Shown here: positions 9,161 to 17,721 of the stretch, one piece after another
How the letters are laid out: each line of letters starts with the position of its first letter
Numbering within the stretch: position 1 is the first letter of the stretch
Assembly: GCA_023953905.1 (NCBI GenBank)
Contig: JAMLJA010000020.1
Span: forward strand, 1-64,000
Direction of reading: 5' to 3'
Length of the DNA stretch: 64,000 nt
DNA from: Rhizobiaceae bacterium
Lineage (GTDB): Bacteria; Pseudomonadota; Alphaproteobacteria; Rhizobiales; Rhizobiaceae
Made by a program: the position numbers and the translations under genes
The notes under the pieces: generated by a model
What the model was told of the DNA's origin: nothing
The model's database searches: none
What the model saw: the letters and a program-made list of their open reading frames with translations, nothing else

Positions 9161-9706
9161 ATGACCTACGCCTATGAAATGGTCGATACGGCGCTCGGAT
9201 GGATCGGCTTGGGTTGGGGCGAAAAGGGCGTGCGGCGCCTGCTTCTTCCGCACAGCGATCCGTCCATAACCGAGAGAAAACTCGTTTCCGAAGGCGCGCG
9301 ACGCCAAGTGCCAACGGATGAGATTTCAGGTATTTTGGACCGGATCCGGCAGTATTCGGACGGAAAATACGTCGAATTCGACGATATTCCGGTCGATATG
9401 GACAGCGCGGACGCTTTCGAACGTGCGATCTATCTGGCGGCCCGCAAGCTCGGGTTCGGCATCATCACCACTTATGGCGGGCTTGCCGAAGCCGCCGGCC
9501 ATCCTGGGAAAGCGCGCGAAACCGGTACTGCGCTCGGCCGAAATCCGGTGCCGCTCATCGTTCCCTGTCACCGCATCCTCACCGCCGGGAAAAAGATCGG
9601 CGGTTTCTCTGCCCCCGGCGGCGCCGCCACGAAACAGAAATTGCTGGAAATTGAAGGGGTTAGGCTAGGCCCGGCGCCCGATGCGCAAACGGCGTTTGAG
9701 TTTTAA
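9161..9706 (+). CDS. ogt: methylated-DNA-[protein]-cysteine S-methyltransferase
   Basis: Removes alkyl groups from O6-alkylguanine by irreversible transfer to its own cysteine. The active-site motif is IVPCHRILTAGKKIGGF, and the helix-turn-helix DNA-binding portion is IITTYGGLAEAAGHPGKARE. A variable N-terminal domain of about 80 residues precedes it, giving 181 residues in total, normal for Ogt. The reading frame runs upstream to 8981, but the ATG at 9161 gives the expected N-terminus MTYAYEMVDTALGWIGLGW. No Ada-type regulatory domain is attached. The upstream 243 bp, divergent from the transglycosylase, holds no other recognisable gene. Confidence 0.92.
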   Translation: MTYAYEMVDTALGWIGLGWGEKGVRRLLLPHSDPSITERKLVSEGARRQVPTDEISGILDRIRQYSDGKYVEFDDIPVDMDSADAFERAIYLAARKLGFGIITTYGGLAEAAGHPGKARETGTALGRNPVPLIVPCHRILTAGKKIGGFSAPGGAATKQKLLEIEGVRLGPAPDAQTAFEF

Positions 9707-9722
9707 GGCATGCGGGCGCGGC

Positions 9723-10049
9723 TCAGCGTCCCGGACGAATGAACATCGGATCGTCATAGTCGACCCGTTCGCAATCAGAGACCGGGCATGATTTGGTATC
9801 GCGAGCGGGAATATAAGCCGGAACCGCAGTTTCGCCCGCCTGACAGAATTGCTGGCTGCGCACATAGCGACCGTAGAGCGGCAGGTTCTTCACCCGCGTC
9901 GACTGGTACCGCATGATCGCCGCACCATCGCGCTGTAGCGTGCGTTGAACCTCCGCGCAGCTCATGCTCGTCGATGTGTAGCGCTGGATCGCCATGCTCT
10001 CCGAAGAGATCACGGAGAGCCCCAATGTCAGTAGTACAAGCTTCATCAT
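9723..10049 (-). CDS. small secreted cysteine-containing hypothetical protein
   Basis: A 108-residue protein with a signal peptide (MMKLVLLTLGLSVISSESMA). The mature part has four cysteines, in SCAEVQ, QQFCQAG and SCPVSDCERV, compatible with two disulfides in the periplasm. The pattern MSCAEVQRTLQRDGAAIMRY followed by LPLYGRYV is one I recognise from many rhizobial genomes without a known function. AAAGGTG sits five bases before ATG 10049, which is preferred to the GTG at 10055. It converges with ogt with only 16 bp between stops. Confidence 0.8.
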   Translation of the reverse strand: MMKLVLLTLGLSVISSESMAIQRYTSTSMSCAEVQRTLQRDGAAIMRYQSTRVKNLPLYGRYVRSQQFCQAGETAVPAYIPARDTKSCPVSDCERVDYDDPMFIRPGR

Positions 10050-10235
10050 CGCCACACCTTTATTCTCTCATCATGGCTCGCAAATTGCCGCGCAATCAAG
10101 GCAAGCGTTGGCTCCGGGTCAGGTCAGAGTATCAATTCTGCGGGATTCCGCCTCGCCGGACATCGCATCGGGACGACAGGTGACGGGCCACGGCAAACTG
10201 CTATGGTGATGCGGAATTGTCTGGGAGGAACATGA

Positions 10236-11138
10236 ATGTCATCAACCAAAGTGGGTTTCATCGGTGTCGGGCTTATGGGCCATGGCATGGCCAAGAACAT
10301 TGTCGAGAAGGGCTTTGCGTTGACGGTCATGGGACACCGCAACCGCGAGCCTGTCGAGGACCTCGTTGGACGGGGGGCAAGCGAAGCCACATCGGCGCGA
10401 CAACTGGCCGAAACCTGCGATGTGATCTTTCTATGCGTGACCGGAAGCCCGCAGGTGGAGGCGATGGTCAATGGCCCCGACGGTCTCGCATCGGCCGGTC
10501 GCAGCATCACCATCGTGGACTGCTCGACATCAGACCCCTCCTCCACAGTCAAGCTCGAAGCTGACCTGAAGACAAAGGGCATCACTTTCATCGATGCGCC
10601 ACTGTCGCGGACGCCGGCAGACGCTGAAGCCGGCACGCTGGACGTCATGTGCGGCGCAAGCCCTGAAGATTTCGAGCGTGTCCGACCGATCATCGACACT
10701 TTCGCGGGACGCATCGTTCACACCGGGCCGGTGGGAAGTGGCCACACGATGAAGTTGCTGAACAACTTCCTCGCGATGGGCTACGCAGCGCTTTACGCTG
10801 AAGCTCTGACGCTCGGCGCGAAGGCTGGACTGACGCCCAGCGTCTTCGACGCGGTCATCCGCGACGGACGCATGGACAGTCCGTTCTATCGCACTTTTTT
10901 CAAATGGGTTCTCGAACGCGATCCGAACGCCCATCGCTTTACAATGTCCAATGCATTCAAGGACATGACCTATCTTGCGGGTTTCGCCAACTCTTCGGGC
11001 ACGGCAAACCCGATGGGATCCGCGGTTCGCAACTCGTTCGCCCTCGCGGTCAACGCCGGCAAGGGAGAGGATTTCGTCCCCACGCTCTCGGATTTCGTTG
11101 CCGCGTCCAATGGCGTCTCGCTGGTGCCGAAAGGCTAG
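10236..11138 (+). CDS. NAD(P)-dependent oxidoreductase, 3-hydroxyisobutyrate dehydrogenase family
   Basis: A 300-residue beta-hydroxyacid dehydrogenase. The N-terminal Rossmann motif is KVGFIGVGLMGHGMAKN. The substrate-binding region reads FIDAPLSRTPADAEAGTL, where most relatives have DAPVSGG. The catalytic lysine lies in GSGHTMKLLNNFLAMG. These support oxidation or reduction of a short 3-hydroxy acid such as hydroxyisobutyrate or tartronate semialdehyde. The altered substrate motif means the precise substrate should be left open. GGGAGGAA at 10223-10230 fits ATG 10236. Its TAG stop overlaps the TAG stop of the convergent EAL-like gene in a shared CTAG (11135-11138). Confidence 0.88.
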   Translation: MSSTKVGFIGVGLMGHGMAKNIVEKGFALTVMGHRNREPVEDLVGRGASEATSARQLAETCDVIFLCVTGSPQVEAMVNGPDGLASAGRSITIVDCSTSDPSSTVKLEADLKTKGITFIDAPLSRTPADAEAGTLDVMCGASPEDFERVRPIIDTFAGRIVHTGPVGSGHTMKLLNNFLAMGYAALYAEALTLGAKAGLTPSVFDAVIRDGRMDSPFYRTFFKWVLERDPNAHRFTMSNAFKDMTYLAGFANSSGTANPMGSAVRNSFALAVNAGKGEDFVPTLSDFVAASNGVSLVPKG

Positions 11139-11974
11139 CGGCGGCCTGATTTCGACATGAGGCCGATCCCGGCGGGCAAAAGATCGCGGAGATCCTTCGG
11201 CTCCTCTTCGACGTAACTGCCGACAAGCTCGGCGGGCGCGAGATAGTCGCCCGCAAGATAGTCGGCACCCGTCGTCACCGCCAGGCGCAGATCGTCGGAG
11301 GTTGCGATCCCGCTGACCATCACACCGACGCCCTCGCGCCGATGAGCCTCCATCAAAGGAGCCAGCAAACGCGCTGCTGCGGTTTCGCTCGCAATCTTGG
11401 CAAGCCAGACACTGCTGATTTCCGAGATGTCAGGGCGAAAGCCATTGGTTTCAGCAGCGCCATCAAACACATCGAAGGCAACCCGGAAACCATCACGGCT
11501 CAACGCCTCGAGAGCCACGCGACGACGGCTCGCCGACACGGCATCATGCATGTCGATCCTGCAAACGACCTGCTCGGCCTCAAGTGGGACTTCGCCCGCG
11601 TCACGGGCCCGATCCGCTGCCAAGTGCAGAGCCTTGGTCAATTGACCGCTGTTTGCAAGTTGATGCGCAATGAAGAGATCACAAGCGGGTATCGCCAGGT
11701 TCCTGTGATTGCTGAGATGCAGCTGCTGGCACAGCCCGAAGAGTTCTTCCGGCGCGGTTGAATGGAAGCCACGGGTGACGCCATCCGACAATGGGGCAAG
11801 CCGACCTTGGCGCTCAACCATAGTGACTGCGCTCATCGCGCGGATCTGAAGCCGCCGACCGTCCCGTGAAAACACTGGCTGATACGCACTCCTCAAAAAG
11901 CAGTCTTCTATGCGCAAACTCTCTATGCCGATCTCATCAACGAGAACGGCATTGAGAAACGAACTGACGGTCAT
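11135..11974 (-). CDS. degenerate EAL-domain protein, probably catalytically inactive
   Basis: A 279-residue EAL-fold protein that has lost the residues needed to hydrolyse cyclic di-GMP. The fold is recognisable from SAYQPVFSRDGRRLQIRAMSAV, VVCRIDMHDAVSA, RVAFDVFDGAAE and ADYLAGDYLAPAEL. In each, the signature residue is replaced: no E-x-L-x-R, no glutamate in the EITE position, no DD pair, and AGDYLAP where QGF is expected. It overlaps the upstream active-looking EAL gene by four bases (ATGA), so the two are translated together. Likely roles are a regulatory partner of that enzyme or a non-catalytic ligand or protein binder. Confidence 0.8.
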   Translation of the reverse strand: MTVSSFLNAVLVDEIGIESLRIEDCFLRSAYQPVFSRDGRRLQIRAMSAVTMVERQGRLAPLSDGVTRGFHSTAPEELFGLCQQLHLSNHRNLAIPACDLFIAHQLANSGQLTKALHLAADRARDAGEVPLEAEQVVCRIDMHDAVSASRRRVALEALSRDGFRVAFDVFDGAAETNGFRPDISEISSVWLAKIASETAAARLLAPLMEAHRREGVGVMVSGIATSDDLRLAVTTGADYLAGDYLAPAELVGSYVEEEPKDLRDLLPAGIGLMSKSGRR

Positions 11975-12867
11975 TGGAATGCTGTCCGCTTTCCAAAAGT
12001 CCGTCCCGAACGCACCATCGGGCGCATCGTCTCAGCCGGAGGTTCTTTCGCAACGGACCCAGTTGGACGCGGCAGGCTCATGTCGGCCTTCGCGCCACGC
12101 ACCTGGGCCAAAGCCGGACGCGCGAGTGCGAAACCTTGCAGCATGGAGACCCCCGACGCGAGCGCCATCTCGATCTGCCAAGGCTCTTCAATGCCTTCGA
12201 AAACGGTCTTTATGCCGCGATCCTCGAACGCCGCGACCATGGTCTTCAGCAGCACAAAACCCGATTCCGTGTCCATAAGTCGGGACATCCAGTGCGCGTC
12301 GAACTTGACGATGTCCGGCTTCAGCGCCGCAACGCGCGCAATATCGGAATCTGCCGCGCCATAATCGTCGACGGCAATACGGAATCCGTTCCCGCGCAGC
12401 GCGCCGATAAGGCTGTCCAGTGTTTCTGGTGAAGCAGATTGCTGTTCCGTGATCTCGCAAACGACGCGTCGAGCGTCGATGCCTGCCTCGTGGAGCACCA
12501 GCCGCATATCGCGCAACGCGTTGTCGGCGACGCCTGTTTCGGTAAAGACGGACGGGTTGAAGTTCACGAAAATGGATGCACTCTCCTCCAGACACACTGC
12601 TGCGTTGAGCAGATGAAGCGTACGCGTCAGTGTCTCGACATGCATTCTGTCAAGATCTGGAATGCTGACGAAGAAGGCCATGGGAGGTATTGGCTCGCCA
12701 TCTCGAAAGGCGCGCAGGAGACCTTCATAGGCAAGCACTTCGAGCCGGTCGCCCTGTGTGCCATAGATTGGCTGAAAGGCGCTTCGCAGCGTATGACCAG
12801 CCCACACGCCCTCCGAGAGACCGTCGCTCTGGCGTACGAGATGGGCAAGCGCGACGCTCCGTGACAT
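11971..12867 (-). CDS. EAL-domain cyclic di-GMP phosphodiesterase
   Basis: Predicted to hydrolyse c-di-GMP to pGpG. No sensor domain or membrane segment precedes the EAL domain. The catalytic signature is intact in variant form: AYEGLLR (usual EALLR), FVNFNPS, CEITEQQ, AVDDYGAAD, DIVKFD, FEGIEE and LQGFALARP. Substitution of alanine by glycine in EAL is tolerated in the family. The start at ATG 12867 has AAAGG at suitable spacing; the reading frame is open further upstream but without a better start. The 298-residue product is followed immediately, by ATGA overlap, by a paralogue that lacks these residues. Regulation of motility or adhesion is inferred only. Confidence 0.87.
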   Translation of the reverse strand: MSRSVALAHLVRQSDGLSEGVWAGHTLRSAFQPIYGTQGDRLEVLAYEGLLRAFRDGEPIPPMAFFVSIPDLDRMHVETLTRTLHLLNAAVCLEESASIFVNFNPSVFTETGVADNALRDMRLVLHEAGIDARRVVCEITEQQSASPETLDSLIGALRGNGFRIAVDDYGAADSDIARVAALKPDIVKFDAHWMSRLMDTESGFVLLKTMVAAFEDRGIKTVFEGIEEPWQIEMALASGVSMLQGFALARPALAQVRGAKADMSLPRPTGSVAKEPPAETMRPMVRSGRTFGKRTAFQ

Positions 12868-12975
12868 ACAGGACCTTTCAGCAATCGGAAAAGAGCATCC
12901 AAAGGTCGCATGGAAGCATTTACTATGCGTTAAATCGGGGCCGAGAATGCCTGCTGGACTATGCTCTCCAGGCAC

Positions 12976-13027
12976 TTGCGCTTGCAGTGATGTTGGGACA
13001 ATAAGACCCGCCGCCGAAGGGGGCGGC
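12976..13027 (+). promoter_or_regulatory. putative promoter and leader hairpin of the aminotransferase gene
   Basis: TTGCGC (12976-12981) and CAATAA (12999-13004) are separated by 17 bp, a reasonable alphaproteobacterial sigma-70 promoter. A perfect 6-bp GC hairpin (GCCGCC 13010-13015 with GGCGGC 13022-13027) follows in the predicted 5' leader. Evidence is sequence pattern only. Confidence 0.4.
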
Positions 13028-13047
13028 TACACCGGAGTCTTACACTG

Positions 13048-14250
13048 ATGGCCTTTCTCGCTGACGTCCTCTCCCGCGTTAAGCCTTCCGCGACGATCGC
13101 GGTCACCCAGAAGGCCCGCGAACTCAAAAACTCCGGACGCGACGTTATAGGTCTTGGCGCGGGCGAGCCCGACTTCGACACCCCCGACAATATCAAGAAC
13201 GCAGCCATCGAAGCGATCCGCCGGGGCGAGACAAAGTATCCGCCAGTGTCGGGGATCGTGCCCTTGAGGGAGGCGATCGCAGCCAAGTTCAAGCGCGAGA
13301 ACAATCTTGATTATCGGCCCGACCAAACGATCGTGGGCACCGGCGGCAAGCAGATCCTGTTCAATGCCTTCATGGCAACCCTCAATACTGGCGACGAGGT
13401 CATCATTCCCCGCCCCTATTGGGTCAGCTACCCCGAGATGGTGGCCATCTGCGGAGGCACGCCAGTCTACGCAGAAACATCGATTGATAATGGCTTCAAG
13501 CTGACCGCCGCCGCGCTCGAAAAGGCTATCACGCCGCGCACAAAATGGCTGATCATGAATTCTCCGTCGAACCCGTCCGGCGCAGCCTATACGCAAGGCG
13601 AGCTGCGCGAACTCGCCGACGTCCTGCTCAAGCATCCGCATGTATGGACGCTCACCGACGACATGTATGAGCACCTCACCTACGGCGACTTCGTTTTCAA
13701 AACGATTGCCGAGGTCGAACCAGCATTGCTGGATCGCACACTGACGATGAACGGCGTGTCGAAAGCCTATGCGATGACCGGCTGGCGCATTGGCTACGCA
13801 GCGGGGCCAGTCGCCTTGATCAAGGCGATGGACATGATCCAGGGGCAGCAGACATCGGGGGCCTGCACGATTTCTCAGTGGGCCGCCGTCGAGGCGCTCA
13901 ACGGTCCTCAGGATTTCATCGCCAAGAACAAGGCGGTCTTTCAGGGCCGCCGCGATCTTGTCGTGTCGATGCTCAATCAGGCCAAGGGCATTTCCTGCCC
14001 CGTCCCGGAAGGCGCATTCTATGTCTATCCGTCCTGTGAAGGGCTGATCGGCAAGAAGACACCTGGGGGCAAGGTCATCGAAAGCGACGAAAACTTTGTC
14101 AGCGAGCTTCTTGAGGCAGAAGGGGTTGCTGTCGTGCACGGCACGGCTTTCGGCCTCGGGCCAAACTTCCGGATTTCCTACGCGACCTCCGACAGTCTGC
14201 TCGAAGAGGCATGCATCCGCATCCAGCGCTTCACCAACTCGCTGAGCTGA
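13048..14250 (+). CDS. aatA: aspartate aminotransferase, class I/II PLP enzyme
   Basis: Transfers the amino group between aspartate and 2-oxoglutarate, and in rhizobia often also acts on aromatic amino acids or prephenate. The 400-residue length is typical of the type Ib family. The PLP lysine lies in NGVSKAYAMTGWRIGYAAGP. Other landmarks are GAGEPDFDTP near residue 38, NSPSNPSGAAY with the PLP-contacting asparagine, and PNFRISYATS with the substrate-carboxylate arginine. A GGAG lies about 12 bases before the ATG, a little far. A strong perfect hairpin follows the stop codon. Confidence 0.95.
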   Translation: MAFLADVLSRVKPSATIAVTQKARELKNSGRDVIGLGAGEPDFDTPDNIKNAAIEAIRRGETKYPPVSGIVPLREAIAAKFKRENNLDYRPDQTIVGTGGKQILFNAFMATLNTGDEVIIPRPYWVSYPEMVAICGGTPVYAETSIDNGFKLTAAALEKAITPRTKWLIMNSPSNPSGAAYTQGELRELADVLLKHPHVWTLTDDMYEHLTYGDFVFKTIAEVEPALLDRTLTMNGVSKAYAMTGWRIGYAAGPVALIKAMDMIQGQQTSGACTISQWAAVEALNGPQDFIAKNKAVFQGRRDLVVSMLNQAKGISCPVPEGAFYVYPSCEGLIGKKTPGGKVIESDENFVSELLEAEGVAVVHGTAFGLGPNFRISYATSDSLLEEACIRIQRFTNSLS

Positions 14251-14268
14251 TCAACCGCGCCTGATCCG

Positions 14269-14307
14269 GACAGATACGCACGGCGGCTTGCTCCGTGCGT
14301 ATCTGTC
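14269..14307 (+). terminator. strong perfect hairpin after the aminotransferase gene
   Basis: A perfect 15-bp stem (14269-14283 with 14293-14307, arms GACAGATACGCACGG and CCGTGCGTATCTGTC) closes a 9-nt loop. It lies 18 bp after the aatA stop. No T-run follows, so it may act as a 3' end stabiliser or a Rho-associated end rather than a classical intrinsic terminator. Confidence 0.55.
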
Positions 14308-14462
14308 TGACTTCGATTCCGCCTTGCTACCCACCTCTGCTCGTGTTTCCATGTAGAAGGGCGACGGTCAAAAGACCGCGCCGCGACGGCCGGACAATGG
14401 GCCGGTCATGCCAACTGGCCCAGCGAGGCCGCCGCTCTTGAGGAAACAGAGTGGAGGTCAGT

Positions 14463-16511
14463 ATGGGAAGTCGCGCCGAAGGCAGGCGAACGGGGCCGAA
14501 ATGCATCGCCATTGTCGGTCCCTTTGCCAGCGGAAAAACCACCCTTCTTGAAGCAATTCTTGCCCGCTGTGGGGCCATTGGACGCCAAAACACGGTGGCC
14601 TCGGGTTCGACAGTGGGAGATCACTCCCCGGAAGCGCGCGCTCATGCAATGAGTGTGGAGGCTAATGCCGCAACTGTAGATTTCATGGGCGAAAGCCTGA
14701 CATTCATCGATTGCCCGGGCTCTATAGAGTTCGCCAGCGAGGCCGACGCGGTGCTGGCGGCGGCGGATGTCGCCGTTGTCGTGGCAGAAGCGGATCCGAA
14801 GAAAATTCCAGCCCTGCAGCTAATCATGCGTAAGCTGGATGAATTCGCCATCCCGCGCATCCTGTTCCTCAACAAGATCGACCGAACCGATGCGGGTGTA
14901 CGCGACACGCTCAAGATGCTGCAGCCGACGAGCACAGTCCCATTGCTCCTAAGGCAAATTCCCCTGCGTGACGGCGACAATGTCATCGGTTCGATCGACC
15001 TTGCGCTGGAGCGGGCCTACATATGGCGCGAGTTCGCCGAGAGCGAGGTGGCTGCAATCCCCGACGATGAGAAGGCCCGCGAGGTCGAAGCGCGCTTCGC
15101 AATGCTGGAAACACTGGCCGACCACGACGATCTCCTCATGGAGCAATTGCTCGAAGATAAGGAACCGCCTCGCGACGAGATTTTTGACGATCTTTCCGCC
15201 GATCTGCGCGCGGGCACGATCGTGCCAGTGCACATAGGCACGGCTGAGAAGGGCAATGGCGTTCTGCGCCTCCTGAAGACAATTCGGCACGATGCGCCAG
15301 ATGTGGACGCGACATGCAGACGTCTGGGCGTGCCGGCAAATGCCGGAACGGTCGGGCAGATCATGAAGACCGTGCATACCTCGCACGGCGGTAAACTCTC
15401 CATCACGCGCATTCTGTCCGGCAACATCACCGACGGCGTCGAACTCAACATTCCGGGCAAGGGAACCGTCAAGATCTCTGGCATCTACAGGATGATGGGC
15501 AAGGACCAGCAGAAACTTGCCTCCGCAAACGCTGGCGACACGGTTGCACTTGGAAAGCTGGACGAGGCTCGGACCGGCGACACCTTGTTGTCGTCAAAGG
15601 ACGGTGCCCGGCTTTTCCATCCGACCACTGCTCAGGCAGTGTTTTCAGTTGCCCTGCGACCCAAGGAACGAAAGGACGACGTCAAGCTCTCCAACGCGAT
15701 CCAACGTATCTGCGACGAAGACCCGTCACTAAAAGTCCGACACGATCAGCTCACGGGCGAGACGATTGTATCCGGCCATGGCGAAATGCATCTGAGGGTC
15801 ACAGTGGAGCGGCTGGAGGGAAAATACCAGATCCCCGTCATTTCGTCGGAGCCCACGCTTCCCTATCGCGAGACAATCCGCAAGAGCGTGCAGCAGCGAG
15901 GCCGTCACAAGAAGCAATCCGGCGGACACGGCCAGTTCGCAGATGTCTTGATCGAGATAAGGCCCCTGCCCCGTGGCGCGGGTTTTGAATTCACCGACAC
16001 CATCACCGGTGGCGTCGTGCCGAAGCAGTACATTCCATCCGTCGAAACGGGCATTCGCGACTATCTCAAATCCGGGCCGCTTGGATTTCCCGTCGTCGAT
16101 ATCGCCGTCAATCTGTCGGACGGCTCTTACCACGCAGTGGACTCGTCGGACATGGCATTCCAGATGGCTGCCAAGCTCGGCATGAGAGAAGGAATGTCGG
16201 CCTGTTCGCCGGTCCTGCTGGAACCGATCATGAAAGTTGCGATCTTCACGCCGTCGGACTCCACGGCGAAGGTGACAGCTATCGTGCCGCAGAGGCGAGG
16301 CCAGATTCTGGGCTTCGATGCCCGCCCCGGATGGGACGGATGGGACACGGTCGAGGCAACCATGCCGCAGTCGGAAATCGGCAGCCTCATCATCGACTTG
16401 CGCTCCGCAACATCAGGTGTCGCAAGCTTTGAAGCCAGCTTCGATCATATGGCCGAATTGACGGGACGAATGGCGGACGACGTTCTGAACGCGCACGGCA
16501 AGGCCGCCTGA
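14463..16511 (+). CDS. elongation factor G paralogue (EF-G2-like GTPase)
   Basis: A 682-residue translational GTPase of the EF-G family but not the housekeeping FusA. The P-loop is GPFASGKTT (about 19-27), against AHIDAGKTT in FusA. NKIDR is the G4 motif, and RHKKQSGGHGQFADV with YRETIRKS mark domain IV. Switch II reads FIDCPGSIEF: residue 87, normally the catalytic histidine of DTPGH, is serine. That argues for slow or differently triggered GTP hydrolysis. GGAGG at 14453-14457 points to ATG 14463 rather than the GTG at 14451. The gene stands alone, away from str-operon genes. A role in ribosome recycling or stress translation is inference. Confidence 0.88.
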   Translation: MGSRAEGRRTGPKCIAIVGPFASGKTTLLEAILARCGAIGRQNTVASGSTVGDHSPEARAHAMSVEANAATVDFMGESLTFIDCPGSIEFASEADAVLAAADVAVVVAEADPKKIPALQLIMRKLDEFAIPRILFLNKIDRTDAGVRDTLKMLQPTSTVPLLLRQIPLRDGDNVIGSIDLALERAYIWREFAESEVAAIPDDEKAREVEARFAMLETLADHDDLLMEQLLEDKEPPRDEIFDDLSADLRAGTIVPVHIGTAEKGNGVLRLLKTIRHDAPDVDATCRRLGVPANAGTVGQIMKTVHTSHGGKLSITRILSGNITDGVELNIPGKGTVKISGIYRMMGKDQQKLASANAGDTVALGKLDEARTGDTLLSSKDGARLFHPTTAQAVFSVALRPKERKDDVKLSNAIQRICDEDPSLKVRHDQLTGETIVSGHGEMHLRVTVERLEGKYQIPVISSEPTLPYRETIRKSVQQRGRHKKQSGGHGQFADVLIEIRPLPRGAGFEFTDTITGGVVPKQYIPSVETGIRDYLKSGPLGFPVVDIAVNLSDGSYHAVDSSDMAFQMAAKLGMREGMSACSPVLLEPIMKVAIFTPSDSTAKVTAIVPQRRGQILGFDARPGWDGWDTVEATMPQSEIGSLIIDLRSATSGVASFEASFDHMAELTGRMADDVLNAHGKAA

Positions 16512-16581
16512 CGCCTCACGATCGGTTGATCTGTGCTCGTGCGGGAAACTTGGGCGGATATGTAACGTTTCTGCTAGGGAG

Positions 16582-16615
16582 AGCGAAGGAAGAGGTAGAA
16601 CACCTTACCTTCGCT
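16582..16615 (+). promoter_or_regulatory. leader hairpin upstream of msrP
   Basis: AGCGAAGG (16582-16589) pairs with CCTTCGCT (16608-16615), and an inner AGGT/ACCT (16592-16595 with 16602-16605) extends it. The structure ends 32 bp before the msrP ATG, ahead of its GGAGA ribosome site. It could be a leader element or the 3' end of the EF-G2 transcript; no T-run is seen. Confidence 0.35.
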
Positions 16616-16647
16616 CATCTTGAGCATTCCGCAAGCGGAGAACGCAT

Positions 16648-17612
16648 ATGTTTGCCATCCACCGCCGCCCTTCCTGGGCCATTTCCGAAGCTCTTGCGAC
16701 GCCGGAGCAGGTTTTCGCCGACCGCCGACACATATTGAAGGGCATGGGTTTGGGACTGGCGGGCATCTCCGGCCTTCTCCCCCGCCCCGCTGCTGCGCAG
16801 AGACAGACCCGACGGCAGACCTTTATCCGGCTGCGAAGAACGAGACCTACACAATCGAGCGCGCGCTGACGCCCGAGCCGATAGCGTCGACCTACAACAA
16901 TTTCTATGAATATGGCACCTACAAGCAGATTTCAGAAGCCGCACAGCAACTGAAGACCCGTCCATGGGAGATCGAGATCGACGGTCTGGTCGAGAAGCCT
17001 ATGACCATCGCATTCGATGATCTGGTGCGGAAAATTCCGTTGGAAACACGGCTCTACCGCCACCGTTGCGTTGAGGCATGGTCAATGACCGTACCTTGGA
17101 CGGGATTCCCGCTGAAGTCGCTTCTGGCCATGGCCAATCCGCTCGCCTCGGCGAAATATGTACGCTTCGAGACATTCATGGATCCGTCGATGGCTCCGGG
17201 CCAGAACGACTTCCTCTACCCTTGGCCTTATATCGAGGGGCTCACGATCAAAGAGGCTGGTCACGACCTCGCCTTCCTCGTCACGGGTGCATATGACAAG
17301 CCGATGGCAAAGCAGTTTGGCGCGCCCATCCGGCTTCATCTGCCGTGGAAATATGGCTTCAAATCCATCAAGTCGATCCGCAAGATCTCCTTCGTTGAGG
17401 AACGTCCGGTCGGATTGTGGGAAGCGCTGCAATCGAGCGAGTACGGCTTCTGGGCCAATGTAAACCCGGAGGTACCACATCCACGCTGGAGCCAGGCGCA
17501 GGAACGGGTGATCGGCACGAGCGACGTGATCCCAACGCAACTGTTCAACGGGTACGGTGCTGAAGTCGCAGACCTTTATGCGGGTCTCGAAAGCGAAAAT
17601 CTCTACATGTGA
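16648..17612 (+). pseudogene. msrP: protein-methionine-sulfoxide reductase catalytic subunit, frameshifted
   Basis: MsrP (YedY) is a periplasmic molybdopterin enzyme that repairs oxidised methionines. The N-terminus in one frame (from 16648) has a Tat signal with DRRHILKGMGLGLAG. The rest lies in another frame, starting near 16800 with ETDPTADLYPAAKNETY. Its molybdenum-ligand cysteine is present in YRHRCVEAWSM, along with LPWKYGFKSIKSI and the family C-terminus (QLFNGYGAEVADLY). The joint reads CAGAGACA at 16798-16805; adding one G (CAG GAG ACA) restores the expected protein. This is either a real one-base deletion or a sequencing error. No msrQ haem partner follows, although the two are normally adjacent. 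Confidence 0.85.
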
Positions 17613-17721
17613 TGACCGTCAGGGGCGATCGCAGCGTCGCCCTGCACATGCATGAAATTTAGGCAAACACTGAGTTTGTCGACAACTTGTGCAAAAATAT
17701 GCACGTAACCCAAAAACTAAG

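Noticed and set aside
13027..14139. 370-codon antisense frame over aatA
   Set aside because: Entirely opposite a recognised aminotransferase; a shadow frame.
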